From positions 1 to 19,408 of the forward strand of contig CAVFWQ010000032.1 in assembly GCA_963626285.1 (NCBI GenBank): 19,408 nucleotides of DNA. The letters are read 5' to 3'. The DNA comes from CAVDRM01 sp963626285 (lineage in GTDB: Bacteria > Bacillota > Clostridia > Christensenellales > Aristaeellaceae). A model generated the notes under the pieces. That model saw nothing but the letters and a program-made list of their open reading frames with translations, was not told where the DNA came from and ran no database searches. Made by a program: the position numbers and the translations under genes. Positions 14,354-19,408 of this stretch are shown piece by piece (position 1 is the first letter of the stretch; each line of letters begins with the position of its first letter).

Positions 14354-16141
14354 TCAGCGGGAATTTTTTACACTGTCAAACGCTGTCCCCCAGCGGCCTT
14401 TTAGCTTGCCGAGGGCTTCATCGGACAGCATGACCGTGACCTGTGTTCCTTCGTCCGTATGCGCCTCCGACAAAATGCGCCCCTGTGAGCGCAGGTCATT
14501 CATCATTTGATAATCGGAGAAGGGGACAAGCACGGTAACAGGCCGTGATTTTTCATGCAGCTTTTCGGTAATGATATTGAGCAGGGCATCCACATGCTCC
14601 CCTGTTTTTGCGCTGATTTTGACCGCACCGGGCAGCAGCGTGTCCGATACGCCGTCCATGGAGTCGCATTTGTTCAGTACGTCAATGCGCGGCTGGGTGT
14701 CCGCATGAAGACCCTTCAAGACCTCCTCCACCACCTGATGCCGAACGTGAATCTCCGGGTCGGAGGCATCGTTCACGATGACGAGGAGGTCAGCCCGCGC
14801 CGCCTCCTCCAAGGTGGATTTGAACGCCTCGATCAGATCTGTCGGCAGCTTGCTGATGAAGCCGACCGTGTCCGTGAGCAAAAACTCCGTGCCGTCCGAG
14901 AGGGAGACCTTGCGGGAAACGGCATCCAGCGTGGCGAAAAGCTGGTCCTGCACATAAACGCCCGCATTCGTGATGTAATTGAGCAATGTTGACTTGCCCG
15001 TATTGGTATAACCAACCAAGGCGACGGTCGGGACGGTGTTTTTTTCGCGCATTTTGCGGCGCAAAGCGCGCTGGCTTTCCATATCGGCAAGCTGGCGCTT
15101 CAGCTCCGTCATCCGCGCACGAATGCGCCGCCTGTCCATTTCCAGCTTGGATTCGCCGGGTCCGCGTGTGCCGATGCCGCCCGCCAGACGGGACAGGACA
15201 AGCCCCTGACCGATTAAGCGGCTCTGCTGGTATTTGAGCTGTGCCAGGGAGACCTGCAGCTTGCCCTCGCCCGACTTGGCGCGCTGGGCGAAAATATCCA
15301 AAATGAGCGCCGTTCTGTCAATGACCTTGATGCCGATGATGTCCTCTAGGTTCTTAAGCTGTGCGCCGGTCAGTTCATCATCCACGATGACAAGGTCGGC
15401 CTCCAGCGCCTGCGCGTCCAAGGTGAGCTGCGCAGCCTTGCCTGAGCCGACATATGTCCCTGTATCTGGATGTGGGCGATGCTGAAGCTGCCGCCCGACA
15501 ACGACCGCTCCAGCGCTTTCCGCAAGTGCGGCAAGCTCGTCCAAGGAACGCTCGGAATCAATGGAAACGAGCAGCGCCCGTTCCTTTTCGGCTTCCTGCC
15601 GCTCCTCGCCCTGCATCACCAGCCGCTCGGATTGTTCGATTTGCGCCATCCAAGCGCCTTGCGGCAGACGGCGGAGGGGAACGACAGGTGTTAAAATCGG
15701 CGTCGGGACGCCGCTTTGCTTTTCGCCGAGAAAGGCGCAGGAAACGCCTGTGACCTCGCCCTGCGCGTCCGTCCCGATGGCGCAGATGGCGTCCAGATAC
15801 AGCGAGCGGAGCGCAGTGATATCCACATCGGACAATTCCGCGCCGGCGCGGGGATGCGTGTGCAGGATGCGCACCATCGACAGCCGCTTTTCACTTCGGC
15901 GAAGCCGCATAGAGGGGAGAGACACCTGATTCTGGCCGCCAATCATGATGTCCAGCACATCTCCGCCGCGGCTGACATACAGCGCAATTTCGCGGTTGAT
16001 GGCGGCTGAAAAACGCGCAAGAATTCGCACCAGCTCAACCGGTGCGAATTCATCCGCCTCAAAGGGGTATTCATATAATGTTTGAAGCTGCCGGAGGGCG
16101 CTCTGACGAATGCCCTCCGTGTTTCCATGTATTTCCGGCAT
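14354..16141 (-). CDS. hflX: HflX GTPase with N-terminal JAMM-like domain
   Basis: HflX binds the 50S subunit and splits stalled or hibernating ribosomes. In this 595-aa long form the classic part begins near residue 185: the HflX N-domain (ERALLVSIDSERSLDELAALA, GTYVGSGKAAQL, VIVDDELTGAQLKNLE), then a coiled linker with GGIGTRGPGESKLEMDRRRI, then the G domain with P-loop GYTNTGKS (377-384), DTVGF (G3) and NKCD (G4). The first 180 residues form a separate domain with Glu51, His94-x-His96, Ser104 and Asp107 spaced as HxH-x7-S-x2-D, the JAMM metalloprotease pattern. I recall a similar block in long clostridial HflX proteins, so it is probably an ancestral fusion. The ATG overlaps the iscU stop (TAATG), making it the last gene of the isc operon. 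Confidence 0.92.
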   Translation of the reverse strand: MPEIHGNTEGIRQSALRQLQTLYEYPFEADEFAPVELVRILARFSAAINREIALYVSRGGDVLDIMIGGQNQVSLPSMRLRRSEKRLSMVRILHTHPRAGAELSDVDITALRSLYLDAICAIGTDAQGEVTGVSCAFLGEKQSGVPTPILTPVVPLRRLPQGAWMAQIEQSERLVMQGEERQEAEKERALLVSIDSERSLDELAALAESAGAVVVGRQLQHRPHPDTGTYVGSGKAAQLTLDAQALEADLVIVDDELTGAQLKNLEDIIGIKVIDRTALILDIFAQRAKSGEGKLQVSLAQLKYQQSRLIGQGLVLSRLAGGIGTRGPGESKLEMDRRRIRARMTELKRQLADMESQRALRRKMREKNTVPTVALVGYTNTGKSTLLNYITNAGVYVQDQLFATLDAVSRKVSLSDGTEFLLTDTVGFISKLPTDLIEAFKSTLEEAARADLLVIVNDASDPEIHVRHQVVEEVLKGLHADTQPRIDVLNKCDSMDGVSDTLLPGAVKISAKTGEHVDALLNIITEKLHEKSRPVTVLVPFSDYQMMNDLRSQGRILSEAHTDEGTQVTVMLSDEALGKLKGRWGTAFDSVKNSR

Positions 16142-16521
16142 TAAATGACCTCGTCGGGATGCTTCTTCATATAATCGTCCACAGCGGCATGGATAGCTTG
16201 CTCAGCCAGCATAGAGCAGTGCATTTTAACGGGCGGCAGACCGTCCAGCGCTTCGGCAACCGCCTGATTGGTCAGCTTCAGCGCTTCCTTCAGCGTCTTT
16301 CCCTTCACCATTTCCGTCGCCATCGAGGAGGTGGCAATGGCCGCGCCGCAGCCGAAGGTCTTGAATTTGACGTCGGTGATGATGCCGTTATCCACCTTCA
16401 GGAACATCCGCATGATGTCGCCGCACTTGGCGTTGCCGACCGTTCCCACGCCGTCCGCATTTTCGATTTCGCCTACATTGCGGGGATTGGAAAAATGGTC
16501 CATCACTTTTTCGCTGTACAT
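16141..16521 (-). CDS. iscU: IscU/NifU-type Fe-S cluster scaffold
   Basis: IscU holds nascent Fe-S clusters made with sulfur from IscS. The 126-aa product has the standard layout: the N-terminal YSEKVMDHFSNPRNVGE, three conserved cysteines Cys33 (NAKCGD, with Asp35), Cys58 (FGCGAA) and Cys102 (LPPVKMHCS, next to His101), and the IscS-contacting LPPVKMHCSMLAEQAI loop. All ligands are present. The length fits the short IscU form without a NifU C-terminal domain. The start ATG 16521 is 3 nt after the iscS stop, with AAGGAAGGTAA within the iscS end acting as ribosome site. Its TAA overlaps the hflX ATG. Confidence 0.95.
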   Translation of the reverse strand: MYSEKVMDHFSNPRNVGEIENADGVGTVGNAKCGDIMRMFLKVDNGIITDVKFKTFGCGAAIATSSMATEMVKGKTLKEALKLTNQAVAEALDGLPPVKMHCSMLAEQAIHAAVDDYMKKHPDEVI

Positions 16522-16524
16522 AAT

Positions 16525-17712
16525 TTATTTACCTTCCTTTTCCTTCATTGCGTCCTGATAGACAGGCGACATATCGCGCAGCTTCTGAACGATGCCGGGC
16601 AGCACGCGCAGCACCTCGTCCACCTCTTCCTCGGTGTTGATATCGGACAGAGACAGGCGCAGACTGCCGTGCGCAACCTCGTGCGGCAGGCCGATGGCCA
16701 GCAAAACATGGCTTGGGTCAAGCGAGCCGGAGGTGCAGGCAGAGCCGGAGGAGGCCGCAATGCCGCCTTCGACATCCAGCCGCAGGAGCAGACCCTCGCC
16801 CTCGATATAGAGGACGGAGACATTGACATTGCCGGGCAGACGCTCGGTCGGGTGGCCGTTCAGCCTCGTATAGGGGATGGTGGTCAGAATGCCGTGAATC
16901 AGCTTGTCACGCAGGCGGGAGAGGCGCTCCGCGGTCTCCGGCTGATGCTTGACAGCCCGCTCCAGCGCCACGGTCATGCCGACGATGCCCGGCACATTTT
17001 CCGTGGATGCACGCTTGCCGCGCTCCTGCGCGCCGCCGTGCATGAAGTTCTCCATGCGGACGCCCTGACGGATGTACAGCGCACCGACGCCTTTCGGACC
17101 GTGGAATTTGTGCGCGGACATGGACAGCATATCCACATCCCAATCGTTGACATTGACGGAAATCGCGCCCATCGCCTGTACCGCATCGGTGTGAAAGGTA
17201 ATCTTATGAGCATGAGCGACCGCGGCGATTTCCTTGACAGGCTCGATCGTGCCGATTTCGTTGTTGGCGGCCATGACGGAAATCAGAATGGTTTGGTCGG
17301 TGATGGCCTTTTCCACATCGGCAGGCGATACGCGGCCGTATTCGTCCACCGGCACATAGGTCACGTCAAAGCCCTGCGTCTTCAGGAATTCGCAGGTATG
17401 CAGGATGGCATGATGCTCGATGGCGGAAGTAATGATGTGATTTCCCTTGCGGCGGTTGGCATAGGCAAAACCCTTGAGCGCCCAGTTGTCGCTTTCCGAG
17501 CCGCCGGAGGTGAAGTAAATCTCGTTTGGCTTTGCACCGATGCAGGCGGCAACGCGCTTACGGGCATCCTCCAAGGCACGGCGGGCATCCCGCCCCGTGC
17601 CGTGAATGCTGGAGGCGTTGCCGTAGCATTCGGTGAAATAGGGCAGCATGGCCTCAACGACCTCAGGCGCGACGCAGGTCGTGCCGGCGTTATCCATGTA
17701 AATTCTATCCAT
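16525..17712 (-). CDS. iscS: Cysteine desulfurase IscS/NifS
   Basis: A PLP enzyme that converts cysteine to alanine and passes the persulfide sulfur to IscU. The 395-aa product matches family length. Features in order: YMDNAGTTCVAPEVVEAM at the start, FTSGGSESDNWALKG and the HH at 100-101 (cofactor stacking), NNEIGTIEPV, FHTDAVQAMG, the PLP lysine Lys202 in SMSAHKFHGPKGVGALY, and the mobile-loop nucleophile Cys326 in SSGSACTSGSLDPSHVLLAIG. The substrate and cofactor residues are intact. ATG 17712 is one base after the iscR stop, with GGAGA a few bases upstream, so the pair is coupled. Confidence 0.96.
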   Translation of the reverse strand: MDRIYMDNAGTTCVAPEVVEAMLPYFTECYGNASSIHGTGRDARRALEDARKRVAACIGAKPNEIYFTSGGSESDNWALKGFAYANRRKGNHIITSAIEHHAILHTCEFLKTQGFDVTYVPVDEYGRVSPADVEKAITDQTILISVMAANNEIGTIEPVKEIAAVAHAHKITFHTDAVQAMGAISVNVNDWDVDMLSMSAHKFHGPKGVGALYIRQGVRMENFMHGGAQERGKRASTENVPGIVGMTVALERAVKHQPETAERLSRLRDKLIHGILTTIPYTRLNGHPTERLPGNVNVSVLYIEGEGLLLRLDVEGGIAASSGSACTSGSLDPSHVLLAIGLPHEVAHGSLRLSLSDINTEEEVDEVLRVLPGIVQKLRDMSPVYQDAMKEKEGK

Positions 17713-17713
17713 G

Positions 17714-18136
17714 TCACAGGTCTCCTTTTATGTTGCCGGAGAGCATATCTTCCAACGTGATGCTGTCCAGCAGATTGTTGATTTGTTCCGTGAGGTATTC
17801 CCAGACGGTGCGCGTTCGGCAGCCCTCGCAGCGCGGACAGGCGGCCTCGCGCCCCGGCTCCAAGCATTCGGATAGCGCCAGCGGCCCTTCCATCGCATCA
17901 ATGATGTTGCCAACGGTGATGCCCTTGGGCTCTTTGGCCAGCTCATAGCCGCCCTGCGCCCCGCGGACTGTCCGCACAAGTCCGGCGCGGCGAAGCGCAC
18001 CCAAGAGCTGCTCCAAATAGTTTTCCGGCAGACCGAGCTGCGCAATTTCCTTGAGCGGCTGCGGCCCGTTTCCGGCTTTCTGAGCCAAAAACACCATCGC
18101 ATACAGCCCGTACTTTCCTCGTGTGGAGAGCTTCAA
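17714..18136 (-). CDS. iscR: Rrf2-family regulator IscR
   Basis: IscR senses Fe-S status and controls the isc operon. The 140-aa winged-helix protein begins KLSTRGKYGLYAMVFLA, has the recognition region LPENYLEQLLGALRRAGLVRTVRGAQGGYELAK, and a cysteine cluster Cys91, Cys100, Cys103 and Cys106 that can bind an Fe-S cluster. The spacing (x8, x2, x2) differs from E. coli IscR (Cys92, 98, 104 plus His107). Translation starts at TTG 18136, with GGAGGA seven bases upstream. A strong promoter and a 27-bp palindrome precede it. The adjoining iscS and iscU make IscR more likely than CymR or NsrR. Confidence 0.93.
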   Translation of the reverse strand: MKLSTRGKYGLYAMVFLAQKAGNGPQPLKEIAQLGLPENYLEQLLGALRRAGLVRTVRGAQGGYELAKEPKGITVGNIIDAMEGPLALSECLEPGREAACPRCEGCRTRTVWEYLTEQINNLLDSITLEDMLSGNIKGDL

Positions 18137-18150
18137 GACTGTTCCTCCTT

Positions 18151-18177
18151 CAATCCCGACTTTTTTTATCGGGATTG
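18151..18177. promoter_or_regulatory. Operator-like inverted repeat in front of iscR
   Basis: Two perfect 9-bp arms, CAATCCCGA (18151-18159) and TCGGGATTG (18169-18177), flank a 9-base spacer holding an unbroken run of seven A/T. It lies between the predicted transcription start and the iscR ribosome site, so a bound protein would block initiation or early elongation. IscR itself is the natural candidate. As RNA it would form a hairpin just ahead of the ribosome site; the A run (not U) after the first arm argues against a terminator. Confidence 0.7.
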
Positions 18178-18184
18178 TGATGAA

Positions 18185-18213
18185 ATCATAGCACGCTGCA
18201 TTCCGCTTGTCAA
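18185..18213 (-). promoter_or_regulatory. Near-consensus sigma-A promoter of the isc operon
   Basis: On the minus strand: a perfect -35 TTGACA (18213-18208), a 17-bp spacer, and -10 TATGAT (18190-18185). The predicted start falls near 18178-18180, directly at the edge of the palindrome. Such a strong promoter suits a gene set held down by a repressor. Confidence 0.85.
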
Positions 18214-18258
18214 GGGGGTTGAAAAATAAAAGGTTAAAGCTGTGAAAAACTGGGCGTT

Positions 18259-18304
18259 AAGCGTGAGGTTTACGCTTTACAAAAGGGTAGGGGAAGGCTA
18301 TAAT
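18259..18304 (+). promoter_or_regulatory. Sigma-A promoter of the EamA gene with overlapping inverted repeat
   Basis: TTTACA (18276-18281), a 17-bp spacer and a perfect TATAAT (18299-18304) lie 37 nt before the start codon. AAGCGT (18259-18264) and ACGCTT (18272-18277) form a 6-bp inverted repeat with a 7-nt spacer whose right arm overlaps the -35 box, a possible operator. The promoter is divergent from the isc promoter; about 60 bases separate the two -35 boxes. Confidence 0.8.
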
Positions 18305-18341
18305 AGGCGCCGAAGAACGATTCAAAGGAGATGAGCTGTCC

Positions 18342-18755
18342 ATGTGGGCAGTGCTTGCGGTCTTATCTTCCGTGTTTGCGGCGGCAACGTCCATTTTGGC
18401 CAAGGCCGGCATCGAGGGCGTGAATTCCAATCTGGCGACGGCTGTGCGCACGGCGGTCGTGCTGGTGATGTCATGGGGTATCGTGTTTCTGACGAACGCG
18501 CAGAAGGGGTTAAGCTCCATCGGTCAAAGGAGCTGGCTGTTTCTTATTTTATCCGGTCTTGCGACCGGCGCATCATGGCTGTGCTATTATAAGGCCATCC
18601 AGCTTGGCGAGGTGTCCAAGGTCGTGCCGATTGATAAATTCAGCATTGTGCTGACCATCGTGTTCGCCGCCTTGTTTCTGCATGAGCAAATCACGGTCAA
18701 ATCAGCCATCGACATTGCGCTGATCGCCGCGGGAACTTTTGTAATGATTCTGTGA
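18342..18755 (+). CDS. EamA/DMT-family transporter, half-size (4 TM)
   Basis: A 137-aa integral membrane protein with one EamA unit of about four segments (residues about 1-20, 31-50, 65-84 and 95-135). Typical markers are SSVFAAATSILAKAGIEGVNSNLATAVRT near the start and SWLCYYKAIQLGEVSKVVPIDKFSIVLTIVFAALFLHEQIT, the usual 'R/K..P.....E.....A' end of an EamA repeat. Full-size DMT exporters have two such units (about 300 aa); short ones work as dimers, and nothing suggests truncation here. The substrate is unknown. AAAGGAG lies about ten bases before ATG 18342. Confidence 0.87.
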   Translation: MWAVLAVLSSVFAAATSILAKAGIEGVNSNLATAVRTAVVLVMSWGIVFLTNAQKGLSSIGQRSWLFLILSGLATGASWLCYYKAIQLGEVSKVVPIDKFSIVLTIVFAALFLHEQITVKSAIDIALIAAGTFVMIL

Positions 18756-18797
18756 TGTAGAAAACATTCTGCTCGATGTTCAAAGGAGGGACGTACC

Positions 18798-18938
18798 TTG
18801 GCATATAAGCTGATTTTAAATAAAATATCCCGATTGCAGGCAAACACTTTCTGTCGAGAAAAAACAGCAGCGGTTTGCTCTTATTGCGGTGAAAAGGTGC
18901 TGATTAACAATGAAAAAGAGTATGTTTTTAGACCTTGA
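18798..18938 (+). CDS. Small protein with a CxxC knuckle, 46 aa
   Basis: A very strong ribosome site, AAAGGAGGG (18782-18790), stands seven bases before TTG 18798, opening a frame of 46 codons that ends at TGA 18936-18938. The product starts MAYKLILNKISRL, has Cys19, and then VCSYCGEKVLIN with Cys27 and Cys30, a zinc-ribbon style knuckle, followed by EKEYVFRP. Only one CxxC pair plus a lone Cys is present, so it may be the front part of a larger zinc-ribbon protein cut short by the stop. It lies 42 nt after the EamA gene with no terminator between, so it should be cotranscribed. I cannot name a function. Confidence 0.55.
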   Translation: MAYKLILNKISRLQANTFCREKTAAVCSYCGEKVLINNEKEYVFRP

Positions 18939-18952
18939 ATTGACAATTCAAG
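18934..18952. repeat. Small AT-rich inverted repeat at the end of the CxxC gene
   Basis: CTTGAATT-GAC-AATTCAAG, a perfect 8-bp palindrome with a 3-base loop, overlaps the stop codon. No T tract follows, so it is not a terminator by itself; it may add to the one at 18965-18997. Confidence 0.5.
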
Positions 18953-18954
18953 CA

Positions 18955-19010
18955 TAATAAAAACATGACGGATGATGACGCCACCTTCCTCCGTCATATT
19001 TTTGTATTTT
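18955..19010. terminator. Bidirectional terminator between convergent genes
   Basis: An 8-bp stem, ATGACGGA (18965-18972) and TCCGTCAT (18990-18997), with a 17-nt loop. ATTTTTGTATTTT follows on the plus side, and on the minus strand the stem is followed by GTTTTTATT. It can therefore end both the EamA/CxxC transcript and the minus-strand gene at 19015. Confidence 0.75.
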
Positions 19011-19014
19011 CAAC

Positions 19015-19408
19015 TTAGTAATCGTGGATTTCTTTGGTATCAAGAATTTCTAACGCTTTATTAAGATCTGTGGTGTAGTAATCATATGTGAAATGATTAT
19101 TATCTTCCAGTATCAGATGATCCGGCTGATTTTGGTATTTGAAATGCAGTCCATAAGACCACGTAGTACCACCATCGTGATAGGTAATAATCAGCACATC
19201 ATTTAGTGTACCTGATTCAATCTTTAGCCTATCGCAAGTGACATCTCCGTTGCCTTCTATAAAGCGATAGACATAACCTTCGTCAAAATCAATGATATAA
19301 TAAATGTCATAGGAGTAACCTTCATCGATATAAGAATAAACGCCGCTCTTGCCGTTTTTGACAGTTTCCTTTGTGTGCATAGAGTAGCTGACTTCTGTGG
19401 CTTGAGCT
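19015..19408 (-). CDS. Unknown Tyr/Asp-rich protein, C-terminal part (5' end outside window)
   Basis: The frame is open from the window edge: nine more codons (AQATEVSYS) precede the first visible Met (19380), so that Met is probably internal. The 130 visible residues are rich in Tyr, Asp and Gly and poor in Cys, with alternating strands such as YDIYYIIDFDEGYVYRF, DVLIITYHDG and WSYGLHFKYQNQPDHLIL, suggesting a small all-beta domain as in extracellular or lipoprotein tails. I do not recognise the family. The gene is AT-rich (20 G+C in the 60 bases 19021-19080), unlike the central operons, and ends just before a bidirectional terminator. Confidence 0.65.
   Translation of the reverse strand, partial: AQATEVSYSMHTKETVKNGKSGVYSYIDEGYSYDIYYIIDFDEGYVYRFIEGNGDVTCDRLKIESGTLNDVLIITYHDGGTTWSYGLHFKYQNQPDHLILEDNNHFTYDYYTTDLNKALEILDTKEIHDY

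Noticed and set aside
16042..17760. A 572-codon open frame on the plus strand
   Set aside because: It lies wholly antisense to hflX, iscU and iscS, all secure by motif. Its product is His/Gly/Arg-rich without family features, as expected for the opposite strand of GC-rich genes.
1..19408. tRNA, rRNA, CRISPR arrays, insertion sequences or phage genes
   Set aside because: No cloverleaf-type or rRNA-like stretch, no regularly spaced repeats, and no transposase, integrase or terminal repeats were seen on reading through the window.

Overview
The window looks like a chromosomal segment of a Gram-positive, Clostridia-type Firmicute. The evidence is a complete mreBCD-mrdA-minD-rodA cluster in clostridial order, an iscR-iscS-iscU sulfur cluster operon, the long clostridial form of HflX, strong Shine-Dalgarno sites, several TTG/GTG starts, and two zinc D-Ala-D-Ala carboxypeptidases. 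The core is GC-rich; both edges are clearly AT-rich. Genus cannot be told from the sequence alone.

Layout. (1) 1-563: the end of an AT-rich glycerophosphodiester phosphodiesterase gene and its terminator. (2) 564-855: a non-coding leader with a good promoter candidate followed at once by a strong hairpin. (3) 856-10789, plus strand: mreB, mreC, mreD, mrdA (PBP2), an unaccompanied minD, rodA, then two tandem esterase paralogs, a VOC (glyoxalase-fold) protein and a DUF218/YdcF-type protein. The gaps are short and no internal terminator is visible, so this may be one ten-gene operon ending at a perfect 15-bp stem terminator at 10881-10919. (4) 10934-14265, minus strand: two tandem VanY-type carboxypeptidases, a YprB-type DEDDh exonuclease and a TPR protein, tightly packed. 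(5) 14354-18136, minus strand: iscR-iscS-iscU-hflX, with gaps of 1 and 3 nt and a TAATG overlap, driven by a near-consensus promoter with a 27-bp inverted repeat between it and the iscR ribosome binding site. (6) 18276-18938, plus strand: a promoter, a half-size EamA transporter and a 46-aa CxxC protein. (7) 19015-19408, minus strand: an AT-rich unknown protein running off the edge.

How the genes work together. Region 3 builds the side wall: the MreB filament, the MreC/MreD scaffold, the RodA glycan polymerase and the PBP2 transpeptidase. The VanY pair in region 4 trims peptidoglycan stem peptides, so about half the window serves the envelope. Region 5 assembles Fe-S clusters under likely IscR autoregulation and carries a ribosome-associated GTPase as its last gene.

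The points most worth a second look are: an exact JAMM-type metal-site pattern (HxH-x7-S-x2-D) in the N-terminal domain of HflX; a Lys in place of the expected catalytic Glu of MreB; minD without minC or minE; a probable ATT start codon restoring a signal peptide to the second carboxypeptidase; and the operator-like palindrome in front of iscR.
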